From Fictibacillus aquaticus (lineage in GTDB: Bacteria; Bacillota; Bacilli; Bacillales; Fictibacillaceae), in NCBI RefSeq assembly GCF_002245695.1, contig NZ_NOII01000001.1, positions 186,001 to 250,000 on the forward strand: a stretch of DNA of 64,000 nt, written 5' to 3'. Positions 27,982 through 37,535 of this stretch are shown here, piece by piece. The notes beneath the pieces are model-generated. The model saw only the letters and a list, made by a program, of their open reading frames with translations. It was not told where the DNA came from and did no database searches. Position numbers and translations under genes: made by a program. Each line of letters begins with the position of its first letter. The stretch's first letter is position 1.

Positions 27982-29274
27982 GTGAAAACGACGATTGCTA
28001 AGCTTAAAAATCATATTGGAGAAGAAGTGACGATTGGAGCATGGATCGCAAACAAGCGTTCAAGCGGCAAGATCGCTTTTCTTCAGCTTCGTGACGGAAC
28101 TGGATTCGTTCAGGGAGTTGTCGTTAAGAGCGACATTCCGGAAGAACAATTCCTGCTCGCTAAAGGCATAACACAGGAAACGAGCGTTTATGTAACAGGG
28201 TCAGTGCAAACTGATGAACGTTCACAGTCCGGTGTCGAGCTGGTTGTTTCAAAGATTCAAGTTATCTCTGAATCACAGGACTACCCGATCACACCGAAAG
28301 AACACGGCACGGAATTCCTGATGGATCACCGCCATCTATGGATTCGTTCAAAGAGGCAGCATGCGGTGCTGAAGATCCGGAACGAGATTATCCATGCGGT
28401 CAATGAATTCTTTTATAATAATGACTTTGTCAAGGTAGATCCTCCGATATTGACTGGTAGCTCAGCTGAAGGGACGACGTCTCTGTTTCACACAAAATAT
28501 TTTGAAGAAGACGCTTATCTTTCTCAAAGCGGGCAGCTGTACATGGAAGCCGCAGCGATGGCCCTTGGAAAGGTGTATTCATTCGGACCAACATTCCGAG
28601 CTGAAAAATCGAAGACACGCCGCCACCTGATCGAGTTCTGGATGATCGAGCCTGAGATGGCATTTGTTGAACATGAAGAAAGTCTTCAAATTCAAGAACA
28701 GTTCGTTTCTCATGTTGTGCAGTCAGTCCTGGAACGCTGCAAGGCGGAGCTTCAAACACTCGGCCGAGATGTGACCAAGCTTGAGAACGTGAAGGCGCCA
28801 TTCCCGCGTGTGTCATACGATGATGCCATCAAGATGCTGAAAGAGAAAGGTTTTGACGACATTGAATGGGGCGATGACTTTGGAGCGCCTCATGAAACAG
28901 CGATCGCAGAGAGCTTCGATAAGCCGGTGTTTATCACGAACTATCCGAAAGACATCAAGGCATTCTATATGAAGCCTCATCCTGAGAGAGATGATGTAGT
29001 GCTTTGTGCGGATCTGATCGCTCCTGAAGGCTATGGCGAGATCATCGGCGGCAGCCAGCGAATCGATGACCTTGAGCTCATGAGACAGCGCTATGAGGAA
29101 CATGGCCTGACGGATGATGCGTATAAATGGTACCTTGAACTGAGACAGTACGGCAGTGTTCCGCATTCCGGATTCGGCCTTGGCCTAGAGCGTACAGTTG
29201 CTTGGCTTTCTGGAGTCGAGCATGTACGCGAGACGATTCCTTTCCCTCGACTTTTGAACCGCCTGTACCCTTAA
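27982..29274 (+). CDS. asnS: Asparagine--tRNA ligase
   Basis: Class IIb aminoacyl-tRNA synthetase of 430 residues. The N-terminal OB-fold ([24 protein letters not shown] type, about residues 15-100) binds the anticodon. The catalytic core has motif 2 [21 protein letters not shown] and motif 3 [16 protein letters not shown] 27982 has GTGGAGGT upstream and gives the usual N-terminus. I see no T-box between aspB and asnS. A terminator follows. Confidence 0.96.
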   Translation: MKTTIAKLKNHIGEEVTIGAWIANKRSSGKIAFLQLRDGTGFVQGVVVKSDIPEEQFLLAKGITQETSVYVTGSVQTDERSQSGVELVVSKIQVISESQDYPITPKEHGTEFLMDHRHLWIRSKRQHAVLKIRNEIIHAVNEFFYNNDFVKVDPPILTGSSAEGTTSLFHTKYFEEDAYLSQSGQLYMEAAAMALGKVYSFGPTFRAEKSKTRRHLIEFWMIEPEMAFVEHEESLQIQEQFVSHVVQSVLERCKAELQTLGRDVTKLENVKAPFPRVSYDDAIKMLKEKGFDDIEWGDDFGAPHETAIAESFDKPVFITNYPKDIKAFYMKPHPERDDVVLCADLIAPEGYGEIIGGSQRIDDLELMRQRYEEHGLTDDAYKWYLELRQYGSVPHSGFGLGLERTVAWLSGVEHVRETIPFPRLLNRLYP

Positions 29275-29280
29275 TAGGTA

Positions 29281-29318
29281 AAAAGAAGATTTCCCAATGC
29301 TGGGCAGTCTTCTTTTTT
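29281..29318 (+). terminator. asnS terminator
   Basis: AAAAGAAGA (29281-29289) pairs with TCTTCTTTT (29308-29316), with an inner CCCA/TGGG stem, followed by T-rich sequence. The remaining 200 bases up to dnaD hold only AT-rich sequence with a TATACT (29492-29497) that may be the dnaD -10. Confidence 0.9.
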
Positions 29319-29516
29319 ACATTTAAGAGATTGTGGAATTTTATATTGTTTCGTGACAGCAGTCTTTTGATAAGGCTTTTTTAAAATCCCGTTTTCTTGA
29401 AGATTGTTGCTTTTAAACGGATTGTTTTTCACCAAACTTCAGCCGCAATGAAGAAAGACTTTATGTCCGGCAAGTGTGTATTTTTTCATGGTATACTATG
29501 TATTGAGGTGTGAGAA

Positions 29517-30233
29517 ATGAACAATGAGTTATTTGAACGCTGGATCCAGCAGGGAAGTCTTTCTATCCCAAAGATCCTTTTAACGCATTATCGCAAGGTT
29601 GGATTAACAGATGAAGAGTGCATGCTGATTTTGCAGCTTCATTCGTTTATAGAAGAAGGAAATGTGTTCCCGACACCTTCAGTCCTGTCAGAGCGCATGC
29701 ATATAGATGTTAATAAGATCGCATCGCTGCTGCGAGTTTTCATTCAAAGAGGATTCTTGAGCATTGAATCGTTCGAGGATAAAGAACGCAGTGTATACGC
29801 GGAAAAGTATTCACTGCTGCCGCTGTGGAAGAGGCTTTTAGGGGAACTTGGCGAGGAGCAGCATGGCGAGCGGACAGCTGCAAAAAAAGAACGTAAAGAA
29901 AACATATTTCTTATGTTTGAGAAGGAGTTCGGACGGCCGCTTTCTCCGATGGAGATTGAAACAGTAAACATCTGGCTCGATGAAGACGGACATGACTCTG
30001 AGCTTATCGCAGCGGCATTAAAAGAAGGGGTGCTCTCCGGAAAATTAAATTTCCGCTATATTGACAGGATTCTGTTCGAGTGGAAAAAAACAGGGGTAAA
30101 AACCATTGAACAGGCCCGCGTACATGGAGAGAAATTCCGTACAAGACAAAGAAATGTTCCTGCTTCAGCAGATGCGCAAAACGGCAGAACAGAAGGGCTT
30201 AGCCTGCCTTCTTATAACTGGCTCGATTCCTAA
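29517..30233 (+). CDS. dnaD: Replication initiation protein DnaD
   Basis: A 238-residue primosomal protein that works with DnaA, DnaB and DnaI in loading the helicase at oriC and restart sites. The N-terminal winged-helix domain (WIQQGSLSIPKILLTHYRKVGLT type) is followed by the DnaB-2 domain, with EFGRPLSPMEIETVNIWLDE and FRYIDRILFEWKKTGVKTIEQA; the YxxxI and W motifs are visible. GAGGTG precedes ATG 29517. It starts the conserved dnaD-nth-ypoC group. Confidence 0.95.
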   Translation: MNNELFERWIQQGSLSIPKILLTHYRKVGLTDEECMLILQLHSFIEEGNVFPTPSVLSERMHIDVNKIASLLRVFIQRGFLSIESFEDKERSVYAEKYSLLPLWKRLLGELGEEQHGERTAAKKERKENIFLMFEKEFGRPLSPMEIETVNIWLDEDGHDSELIAAALKEGVLSGKLNFRYIDRILFEWKKTGVKTIEQARVHGEKFRTRQRNVPASADAQNGRTEGLSLPSYNWLDS

Positions 30234-30305
30234 GCCGGGACTTATCAAAAGTCCCGACTTATTTTTTATGATTGATCGTACAACGACTAATGGGAGATGA
30301 AAACG

Positions 30306-30956
30306 GTGCTGAACAAATCACAAATTGCACTTTGTCTGGAAGAAATGGAGAAGATGTTTCCTGATGCTCATTGTGAACTTCACCATACGACCCCTTTCGA
30401 ACTGACCATCGCAGTCTTGCTTTCTGCGCAGTGTACAGATGCGCTAGTTAATAAAGTTACGCCTGCTCTTTTTGCTAAATATAAGACGCCTGAAGACTAT
30501 CTCAGCGTTTCATTGGAAGAGCTGCAGGATGATATACGTTCGATTGGACTTTATCGGAATAAAGCCAAAAACATTCAAAAGCTAGCGGAGTTAGTGATTA
30601 AAGAATACAGCGGAAGCATCCCGCAAGACAGGGATGAGCTTACAAAACTTCCCGGGGTAGGGAGGAAGACTGCAAACGTTGTGGTGTCGGTCGCGTTCGG
30701 TGTTCCGGCAATCGCTGTCGATACACATGTTGAGCGTGTATCAAAGAGGCTTGGCATCTGCAGATGGAAGGATTCTGTTCTGACTGTGGAAGAAACCTTA
30801 ATGAAAAAGATTCCCAGGCATTTGTGGAGCGCTACACATCACCGGCTCATTTTTTTTGGCCGCTACCATTGTAAAGCACAGAATCCGAACTGCCGTGAGT
30901 GTCCGCTGCTCTCTTTGTGCCGGGAAGGCAAGAAGCGTATGAAGGACAAGCTGTGA
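30306..30956 (+). CDS. nth: Endonuclease III
   Basis: Base-excision-repair DNA glycosylase/AP lyase for oxidised pyrimidines, 216 residues. It has the helix-hairpin-helix LPGVGRKTANVVVS with catalytic lysine, the catalytic aspartate in AVDTHVERVSKRLG and the [4Fe-4S] cluster CKAQNPNCRECPLLSLC (C-x6-C-x2-C-x5-C). I chose GTG 30306, nine bases after GGAG, which matches the homologues' N-terminus; ATG 30297 overlaps the SD. The stop overlaps ypoC by one base. Confidence 0.95.
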   Translation: MLNKSQIALCLEEMEKMFPDAHCELHHTTPFELTIAVLLSAQCTDALVNKVTPALFAKYKTPEDYLSVSLEELQDDIRSIGLYRNKAKNIQKLAELVIKEYSGSIPQDRDELTKLPGVGRKTANVVVSVAFGVPAIAVDTHVERVSKRLGICRWKDSVLTVEETLMKKIPRHLWSATHHRLIFFGRYHCKAQNPNCRECPLLSLCREGKKRMKDKL

Positions 30957-31456
30957 TGAAAGAGGTAATTGTTCCGGAAAGGCTTCGTCATCCGCTTTTT
31001 TTTGAAAGCAGCGTTATTTTACTTGACGAGAAAACACCCTTTTTTGAAGAGCTGCACTTTCATTCAGGATACGGCTCATCTCCGCTTGAACATAAAGAAC
31101 ATTTCAGCAGGAAGGTGTTTGAACATTTTCTAAGAGAAGAACGCAATATTGCCGCATATTTTAGGAACAAAGAAAGACACAAAGCACGTCCGCTTATGAT
31201 ATTTCATCTAAGCAAGCTGATCCAGATATTATTTTGGAACAATGATCGCCTTTGTCCGGATGTATTAAGCATGATCGAGCATACATCGGATCTTTGCGAC
31301 GCACCCGTTAACGTAAAGGAACGCCTCGGCTTTATTTTCAGCCAGCCTGATCATTTTCAGGCATTTATTCAGATGAAAGAGCTTTTCCGTGAATTTGAAA
31401 AGAAATGCTCGATCCTTTATAAACGGAAGCACGAGAATGAGGACAAATCACATTAG
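30956..31456 (+). CDS. ypoC: Conserved hypothetical protein YpoC
   Basis: A 166-residue soluble protein, VPERLRHPLFF near the N-terminus and RPLMIFHLSKLIQILFWNND in the middle. It matches the YpoC family encoded after nth in Bacillus; its function is unknown. ATG 30956 shares a base with the nth stop. In B. subtilis ypoC faces ponA directly; here a SleL-like gene is inserted between. Confidence 0.82.
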   Translation: MKEVIVPERLRHPLFFESSVILLDEKTPFFEELHFHSGYGSSPLEHKEHFSRKVFEHFLREERNIAAYFRNKERHKARPLMIFHLSKLIQILFWNNDRLCPDVLSMIEHTSDLCDAPVNVKERLGFIFSQPDHFQAFIQMKELFREFEKKCSILYKRKHENEDKSH

Positions 31457-31495
31457 CATATGATGAAGCAGAGCTGACCTTTAGGAGGGTTCATC

Positions 31496-32761
31496 ATGCA
31501 GATTCATGTGGTTAAGCGAGGAGATTCGCTTTGGGAGATTTCACGCTTTTATAGGCTGCCATGGCAGGAAATCGCGGTAGTGAACGGAATTGGTGCACGC
31601 GATATTCTCGTGGTCGGACAGACACTGTTCATTCCCGCTCCTTTTGTATACACCGTGCAGCCTGGTGACACACTGACAAGCATTGGAGAAAAAATCGGTG
31701 TTTCTGCAGCACAGCTGCAGGCAGCAAATCCAGGCGCTGCTGGGGGACTGAAACCAGGCCAGCAGCTGAATGTGCCGCAGCGGCCGAAGCGGACGATCAC
31801 GACGAACGCGTTCGCAGAGCCGACGCCAAAGTCGAGAGCTAATTTTAAAAATGCGGCGAAAGCGCTGAGCTACATCACACTTTTTAGCTACGAAGTGAAT
31901 GAAAAGGGTGAACTGAAGCCGCTTGAAGACGAGGGATTCCTGGCGGAAATCGAGCGTGCAAATGTGAGACCGGTCATGGCCATCACGAACATTAAGGACG
32001 GAGAATTTTCAGAAGCGGCAGGGACAGCCATCCTGAAAAGTGAGAGTGTGACCAACACGCTGATCGATAATGTGCTGAAAACGATGAAACAGAAAGGCTA
32101 TACCGGCCTGTCAGTGGATTTCGAATACTTGGGCAAGAAAAATAGAGAAGCGTACAACCAGTTTTTGAGAAGGGTAACAGAAAGGATGCATGCTGCTGGC
32201 TATATTGTTATGACAGCACTCGCTCCGAAAATCAAGAAAGACCAGAAGGGCGAGTGGTACGAGTCGCACGATTACAGGGCACACGGACAGATCGTGGACT
32301 ATTGCATCCTCATGACGTATGAGTGGGGATACAGCGGCGGTCCGCCGCTGCCAGTCAGCCCGATCACCCAAGTAAGAAAGGTTCTTGATTATGCTGTAAC
32401 GGAAATTCCGAGAAACAAAATCTTGATGGGAATCAACTTGTACGGCTATGACTGGAAGCTGCCATACAAAAAAGGCAACCCGTTCGCAAAAGCGATGAGT
32501 CCTGTACAGTCTATCCAGCTTGCCGGGAGCAGGAAAGCGGCAATTCTCTATGACGAGAAAGAGCAATCTCCTTATTTTACTTACTATGATAAAGAAAAAA
32601 AGCAGCATATTGTCTGGTTCGAGGATCTGCGCAGCATGAAAGCAAAGTTTGATTTGATCGATGAATACAAGCTTGGAGGGGCGAGCTTCTGGAACCTGGC
32701 TTTTAATTATCCTGTGCTTTGGAATTATATTCTGGATCGTTACGACATTAAGTATCAATAA
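31496..32761 (+). CDS. LysM-GH18 spore cortex-lytic protein (SleL/YaaH-like)
   Basis: A 421-residue protein with two N-terminal LysM domains (VVKRGDSLWEISRFY, residues 4-48; YTVQPGDTLTSIGEKIG, residues 52-96) and a GH18 barrel. The catalytic motif reads GLSVDFEYL, the DxxxDxE-type glutamate of family 18, with MTYEWGYSGGPPLPVSP downstream. This is the SleL/YaaH type of N-acetylglucosaminidase degrading cortex fragments during germination. There is no signal peptide, as in SleL, which is made in the mother cell. AGGAGGG precedes ATG 31496. Which paralogue it is cannot be decided here. Confidence 0.88.
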   Translation: MQIHVVKRGDSLWEISRFYRLPWQEIAVVNGIGARDILVVGQTLFIPAPFVYTVQPGDTLTSIGEKIGVSAAQLQAANPGAAGGLKPGQQLNVPQRPKRTITTNAFAEPTPKSRANFKNAAKALSYITLFSYEVNEKGELKPLEDEGFLAEIERANVRPVMAITNIKDGEFSEAAGTAILKSESVTNTLIDNVLKTMKQKGYTGLSVDFEYLGKKNREAYNQFLRRVTERMHAAGYIVMTALAPKIKKDQKGEWYESHDYRAHGQIVDYCILMTYEWGYSGGPPLPVSPITQVRKVLDYAVTEIPRNKILMGINLYGYDWKLPYKKGNPFAKAMSPVQSIQLAGSRKAAILYDEKEQSPYFTYYDKEKKQHIVWFEDLRSMKAKFDLIDEYKLGGASFWNLAFNYPVLWNYILDRYDIKYQ

Positions 32762-32803
32762 AAAAACGAGAGCTGACCAATGCTGGTCAGCTCTCGTTTT
32801 TTT
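32761..32803. terminator. Bidirectional terminator between the SleL-like gene and ponA
   Basis: Perfect 14-bp stem ACGAGAGCTGACCA (32766-32779) and its complement (32784-32797) with loop ATGC, flanked by A-run and T-run, serving both convergent genes. Confidence 0.96.
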
Positions 32804-32809
32804 ATTTTA

Positions 32810-35401
32810 TCACTGGCTGAAAGGAAAGCCAGGGACAGGGGACTGTTGTCCGCCGTCTTGGCCTTCGCCGCCACCTTGCTCTCCTTCGCCTGGCTCAGTT
32901 CCTGGAGGCGGCATTCCAGGCTCCTGTCCAGGAGGAGGAGTGCCTGGTTCCTCACCCGGAGGCGGTGTTCCAGGTTCCTGCCCAGGAGGAGGAGTGCCTG
33001 GTTCCTGTCCAGGAGGAGGAGTGCCTGGCTGTTCTGGCTGCTCCGGCTCTTCTGGTTCTGGTGCGCCAGGGATAGTGATGGAAGTTGAAGCAGGCTCGCT
33101 TGCCTGGCCCGATTCTTCATCGACAGCGATAACCTGGAAAGTATACGTTCCGCCCGGCACCGCGTTAGGCACGCTGAATTTCTTTTCCTTCAGTGTTGCC
33201 AGTTCCTGCATCGGTGCTCCATCAAGGCTTGCAGATACTTTAAAGACAATATCCTTTTTGCCTTTATAATCCCATTTTACTTTGATTTCATTTTTCTTTT
33301 CTTCATATTTTGCTTCTAGTCCTTCGATGCCTGAAGGCTTTTCGTATTCGTCACTGACCTCAGGAAGATCGGCTCCTTTGACGAATAGTTCAACACGTTT
33401 CTGGTCATCCGGTGTGAACTCGCTCGCCCGTTTTCCTGTTCCTTTTTCAAGCGCAACTTCGATGACTGAAGTAGGCTTTTTGAAATCAGTTCCTTTATGA
33501 TTCAGCTGGCTCATGATGTCGCGGAAGATATCTTTTGAAAAGTTCTGCGTACGGCCGTCAAGGTAGAGCGGCTCGTTCGTTTCATCGTCCTTCACTTTTT
33601 CATATCCTGTCCAGACAGCAGCAGTATAGCTCGTCGTATAACCGGCCATCCAAGCATCTTTCGTTGCATCTGAAGGCATCCCGGTTTCATTTATGGTGTC
33701 GCGGTCAAAGTTTGTCGTACCCGTCTTTCCGGCTAGATTCAAAGAAGGAATGTTTGCTTTCGTACCTGTACCGCGTGTCATTACATCCTTCAGCATATCT
33801 GTGATCATATAAGCTGTATAATCTTTCATCGCAGGCTTTGGATCAGATTCCCGCTTCATCTCATCGCCGTCAGGGAAGACGATCTTTCGGATGGTCGTCG
33901 GTTTGTTGTACACACCCTCATTGCCGAAAGCGGCATAAGCACCAGCGAGCTTAAGCGGAGAGGTTCCTCCTTCAAATCCGCCTATCGCGTATGAAGGGTA
34001 TGCCTTATCAAGTCCAATTCCAAGTTTGTTTGCAAAATCTACGGCTTTTTCTTCGCCTACTTCCATGAACGCACGGACAGCAGTCGTGTTTTTAGATTCG
34101 ACAAGCGCCTGTCTCATGGAGATATCGCCAACGTTTTGGTCGTTATAGTTGTTGATCGTTGCGCCGTTTACTTTCACTGGCGTATCTTTCAAAATATACC
34201 CTGTATTCCACTTGAAGTTCTCGATCGCTGGCCCGTAATCCAAGACAGGCTTGATCGTTGAACCTGGCTGGCGTTCGATGCCTGATGCAAAGAATGAACT
34301 CATTTTAACGCCGCGGCCGCTGCCGACAGCCCTGATCGCGCCTGTTTGTGTGTCGACAAGGGTTACACCGGACTGAAGGAGTTTATTTTCGCCTTCAAGC
34401 TTAGCTTTTAGAACGTTTTCTGTCGCTTCTTGAGCTTTCGGATCAAGATTCGTGTAAATCTTTAATCCATCGGTAAACACGTTCACGTCTTCCATGCCTT
34501 CCATTTTTTCCAGCTCTTTTGCCACTTGCGCTAGATAGGCATCATATTTAGATGCTTCCTTGACGTTTCCTTCATTGAGAGATTCCTTAACTGGAATCTT
34601 TTTCGCTTTATCGGCTTCTTCTTTTGAGATCAGCCCGTGCTGCTCCATCAGTCCGATTACTACATTTCTTCGATGTTCCGCTTTTTCCGGAAACTCGAAT
34701 GGGTTATATGCTGATGGGGCTTTTGGAAGTCCTGCAAGAAGAGCAGCTTCATGGACTTCGAGATCCTCTAAATTCTTGTCAAAATATACTTTGGCAGCAG
34801 TAGCTACACCGTATGCGTTTGAACCAAAATAGATTTTGTTCAGGTACATTTCAAGAATCTGGTCTTTTGAGTATTTCTGCTCAAGCTGAATAGCAAGGTA
34901 AGCCTCTCTTATCTTACGAGTAAGAGATTTTTCGTCTGTCAGAAGTGTATTCTTGACGACTTGCTGTGTGATCGTACTCGCTCCCTCAGCTCCAAATCCT
35001 TCTTTTACGTTAGCGAGAGTTGCCCCAAACAAGCGGCGGATATCAACGCCAAAGTGTTTTCGGAAGCGCAAATCCTCTGTTGCGATAAACGCGTTCTGCA
35101 CCTCTGGCGGAACTTCGCTGATCTTAACCTTAATCCTCTTCTCACTGCCTGAGAACAGCGACACTTCTTCATCGTTCATATCGTATATCTTAGATGAAAC
35201 AGGAGTCTCGAGCTTTTTAGGATCAAGCTTCGGCGATGTGGCCGCGATGACAACGACACCGAGCACAGATAATGCCCCGAAAATCAAGATTGCGGATATA
35301 ATCATTTTCTTCCAATTTGTATTCTTTTTCTTCTTTTTAGCCGGATTGGAGTCCTGCAGCGCTTTTCTGCGCTCCTCGCGGCTTCTATAATCCTTGGACA
35401 T
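32810..35401 (-). CDS. ponA: Class A penicillin-binding protein (PBP1)
   Basis: Bifunctional peptidoglycan glycosyltransferase/transpeptidase of 863 residues. A short cytoplasmic basic tail and a membrane anchor (MIISAILIFGALSVLGVVVI) lead to the GT51 domain (ATEDLRFRKHFGVD, GASTITQQVVKN). The transpeptidase has SxxK in RQPGSTIKP, SKN in VESKNTTA and KTGT in LAGKTGTTN. A fibronectin-III-like domain (about 705-785) and a Pro/Gly/Glu/Gln-rich tail with five nine-residue repeats (GTPPPGQEP type) end it. Minus strand, downstream of recU as in Bacillus. Confidence 0.96.
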   Translation of the reverse strand: MSKDYRSREERRKALQDSNPAKKKKKNTNWKKMIISAILIFGALSVLGVVVIAATSPKLDPKKLETPVSSKIYDMNDEEVSLFSGSEKRIKVKISEVPPEVQNAFIATEDLRFRKHFGVDIRRLFGATLANVKEGFGAEGASTITQQVVKNTLLTDEKSLTRKIREAYLAIQLEQKYSKDQILEMYLNKIYFGSNAYGVATAAKVYFDKNLEDLEVHEAALLAGLPKAPSAYNPFEFPEKAEHRRNVVIGLMEQHGLISKEEADKAKKIPVKESLNEGNVKEASKYDAYLAQVAKELEKMEGMEDVNVFTDGLKIYTNLDPKAQEATENVLKAKLEGENKLLQSGVTLVDTQTGAIRAVGSGRGVKMSSFFASGIERQPGSTIKPVLDYGPAIENFKWNTGYILKDTPVKVNGATINNYNDQNVGDISMRQALVESKNTTAVRAFMEVGEEKAVDFANKLGIGLDKAYPSYAIGGFEGGTSPLKLAGAYAAFGNEGVYNKPTTIRKIVFPDGDEMKRESDPKPAMKDYTAYMITDMLKDVMTRGTGTKANIPSLNLAGKTGTTNFDRDTINETGMPSDATKDAWMAGYTTSYTAAVWTGYEKVKDDETNEPLYLDGRTQNFSKDIFRDIMSQLNHKGTDFKKPTSVIEVALEKGTGKRASEFTPDDQKRVELFVKGADLPEVSDEYEKPSGIEGLEAKYEEKKNEIKVKWDYKGKKDIVFKVSASLDGAPMQELATLKEKKFSVPNAVPGGTYTFQVIAVDEESGQASEPASTSITIPGAPEPEEPEQPEQPGTPPPGQEPGTPPPGQEPGTPPPGEEPGTPPPGQEPGMPPPGTEPGEGEQGGGEGQDGGQQSPVPGFPFSQ
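32895..33029 (-). repeat. Five 27-bp tandem repeats in the ponA 3' end
   Basis: Units begin at 32895, 32922, 32949, 32976 and 33003. Units 2, 4 and 5 are nearly identical; units 1 and 3 diverge more. Each encodes a nine-residue unit of the GTPPPGQEP type. The reading frame is kept, so copy-number change would lengthen or shorten the extracellular tail without truncation. Confidence 0.92.
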
Positions 35402-35475
35402 AATTTACCAACCTTTCGGAAATCTAAACATACTACTTATGATTATTCGTCATTCATAAGGTCTTTATGAACAGC

Positions 35476-36078
35476 TTATGGAAAATACAGCTCATCTACA
35501 GCCTCCAGGTAATGGATTCTAGGACTGTATGAGAGCGGAAGGAGAGTGCCGAGAAGTGCGATCTCTTCTCTAGGAATCGATTTGCGTCCGTCATAGCTGG
35601 TGCTGAAGTACGGAAACAAATACGATGCGTCAAGCAGATAAGTTTCATTATCCTCTGAAAACCGGAGGATGACAAAAGCGATGCCTCCCTGTTTTTGTAC
35701 GCTCTCCATATGACAGATCTGGTGTGAATGAAAGTTTTTTAAAGGAAAGCTGTTTTTGTTTTTGGTTTCTTTTGCTTCAAAATCGATGTATCTCCCTTTA
35801 TAAACACCGTTGTAATCTGTTGTGGATGCGGTTTTAAAATAAGCTTCTTTAATAACGGCGGCAGAACGCTTCGGATAGTCTACAGAAACGATCTGAACGG
35901 GTGTAGGCTTTTTATGGATGACGGCCATCCCTTTTGCGAGATAAACCTCATTGCTCTGATTCAAGTCTTCCTCCAGCGTCATCCCGCGTTTTCCGTATTC
36001 CGTCTTTATCTGTGGTTTGGGAGGCAAAGAAGGGCGGGGAGCTGCTTTCTTCCCGTTTGGATAATGAATCAAAAACAT
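35476..36078 (-). CDS. recU: Holliday junction resolvase RecU
   Basis: A 200-residue resolvase cleaving four-way junctions in recombination and chromosome segregation. It has the N-terminal IHYPNGKK, the [29 protein letters not shown]-type region with catalytic acids, and [21 protein letters not shown] with the nuclease D-x-E-x-K core. ATG at 36078 has an AAAAAGGGG SD; longer reading to 36150 is not supported. Co-oriented with ponA 74 bases downstream, the conserved recU-ponA operon. Confidence 0.95.
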   Translation of the reverse strand: MFLIHYPNGKKAAPRPSLPPKPQIKTEYGKRGMTLEEDLNQSNEVYLAKGMAVIHKKPTPVQIVSVDYPKRSAAVIKEAYFKTASTTDYNGVYKGRYIDFEAKETKNKNSFPLKNFHSHQICHMESVQKQGGIAFVILRFSEDNETYLLDASYLFPYFSTSYDGRKSIPREEIALLGTLLPLSYSPRIHYLEAVDELYFP

Positions 36079-36146
36079 CAACCCCTTTTTAAATTTAAAA
36101 CAAAAAGCGGCTATGCAGGCATCGAGGCGGCATAGCCGGGTGGAAG

Positions 36147-36392
36147 TCATAATGACAATATTTTTTTAAGTTCTTCTTCTTTAAATCCCATGACGACTTG
36201 GCGGATCCCATCAGAATCTATGACAGTCACGGGTGTTGCGCTTGCCCCTAGTTCGATCACTTCATCCATAAATTTCGGGTTCTGCCGGATGTCGCGTTCT
36301 TCAAATTCGATGCTGTTTGATTTGAGCCATTCTTTTTCCGCAAAGCACGGAGGACATGTTTCCTGTGTGTAGACAATCACTTTTTGACTCAT
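36147..36392 (-). CDS. Glutaredoxin-like thiol-disulfide protein
   Basis: An 81-residue thioredoxin-fold protein with the redox motif CPPC ([16 protein letters not shown], residues 9-24) and the cis-proline segment [13 protein letters not shown]. Size and motif resemble glutaredoxin/NrdH proteins; in a bacillithiol-containing organism it may act as a bacilliredoxin-like or NrdH-like reductant, which is inferred. GAGGAATAAGG precedes its ATG. It lies upstream of recU on the same strand, 68 bases away. Confidence 0.8.
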   Translation of the reverse strand: MSQKVIVYTQETCPPCFAEKEWLKSNSIEFEERDIRQNPKFMDEVIELGASATPVTVIDSDGIRQVVMGFKEEELKKILSL

Positions 36393-36533
36393 CCTTATTC
36401 CTCCTTATCACTGGCAGAGATTTCATAATCAATGAATAGTTTACCGCTTTTTTAGCGTCCTTACAAATATTTTTATGCAAACTGGCAAAGTCTACGGATA
36501 CTGTATATAAGCTGCGGAGAGGATGTTCTTTCT

Positions 36534-37487
36534 ATGTCTATTGATGAACAAATGATCATTGAAAAAATCACCAAAAGAACAGAAAAAGGGAACAAAGATA
36601 ATATTTCACGTACCGTAAGTTATGAACGTTTTTATCGGGAACATCCAGAGATACAATGGGCTTTTCTCGCAGGAATGGTATCGAGGAACGCAGGTTACAG
36701 CATGACCGATCTGAAAGGAGAATGGATGGAGCGTTCACTAGGAAAAAATGAAAGAAGCATGCTTTTTTTTACATATGAACGGGCAAACTGGCTTATCTTT
36801 GAAGACGCATTTCCACAGCTTCTGTTATATGAATACTCTAAAAGACACGGAAAAGACTTGATGCATCTGCTGCCCCGTTTTTTTGTTTCCTCTTTTATGG
36901 CTGTAGAGTGGAGGCGGTTCATGGAGCAAGGGGATAGAAGGAGGCTTTATATCAGCCAGATCATCAACGAGCAGAACTTGATACAGCGGCCGGTTATCTC
37001 TCACCCTGTATACCGGAAAAGAGTGTTTCTTTCTCTTCCGTTCAAGCTGCAGAACTGGCTTCATTTCAGCACTGTTCTTTTTCCGAAGCTTGATGGGACA
37101 CTATTCGGGTTCTCTGTTCATGGTTTTCGCCAATTGCACAACCGAATCGCACTTGGAAAGAAGCTTGCCGCTCTTTTGCTCGAGAGCGAGCACAGATGCG
37201 GTTTCGAACAATTTTCAGTCTCTGTGCCTCCGACAGGGTCGAGACGCGACTACGAGCAGTTTGTTTATCCTGATAAACCGTGTGAGTCACCAATGTTAAG
37301 GACAGTTTACCCATTCATATGGCATCATAGAGGAGAAAAGAACGATTGGAGCATTACAGCCAAGGTCAAACATTCTTGGTATAAACCGCTCTCTGTAGAA
37401 TCTTTAGACATGACACAATGGTATAAACAAAAACAACGCCAGCTGAAAGCAGGTATTCTGCTGAAGGAAATTTTGCTGAACAAATAA
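36534..37487 (+). CDS. yppC: Conserved protein YppC (DUF2515)
   Basis: A 317-residue protein of the DUF2515 family, encoded divergently from recU as in B. subtilis. Recognisable segments are DNISRTVSYERFYREHPEIQWAFL-type N-terminus, GMVSRNAGYSMTDLKGEWM, and LFGFSVHGF. No signal peptide or membrane segment is clear and the function is unknown. ATG 36534 follows GAGAGGATG-like purines. A weak terminator hairpin follows. Confidence 0.8.
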   Translation: MSIDEQMIIEKITKRTEKGNKDNISRTVSYERFYREHPEIQWAFLAGMVSRNAGYSMTDLKGEWMERSLGKNERSMLFFTYERANWLIFEDAFPQLLLYEYSKRHGKDLMHLLPRFFVSSFMAVEWRRFMEQGDRRRLYISQIINEQNLIQRPVISHPVYRKRVFLSLPFKLQNWLHFSTVLFPKLDGTLFGFSVHGFRQLHNRIALGKKLAALLLESEHRCGFEQFSVSVPPTGSRRDYEQFVYPDKPCESPMLRTVYPFIWHHRGEKNDWSITAKVKHSWYKPLSVESLDMTQWYKQKQRQLKAGILLKEILLNK

Positions 37488-37489
37488 AA

Positions 37490-37530
37490 AAGCCGTCTAG
37501 AAGGTATTCTTCCGGACGGCTTACATTTTT
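37490..37530 (+). terminator. Probable terminator after yppC
   Basis: AGCCGTC (37491-37497) pairs with GACGGCT (37515-37521), with inner AGAAGG/CTTCC pairing. The T-run starts a few bases late (37526), so strength is uncertain; the A-run on the other side may let it end the minus-strand sspM transcript too. Confidence 0.7.
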
Positions 37531-37535
37531 GCGGA

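Noticed and set aside
32661-33269. A 202-codon + strand ORF rich in Gly, Pro and Ser across the ponA end
   Set aside because: It is the antisense frame of the ponA repeats and the end of the SleL-like gene, with no SD and a composition set by the repeat.
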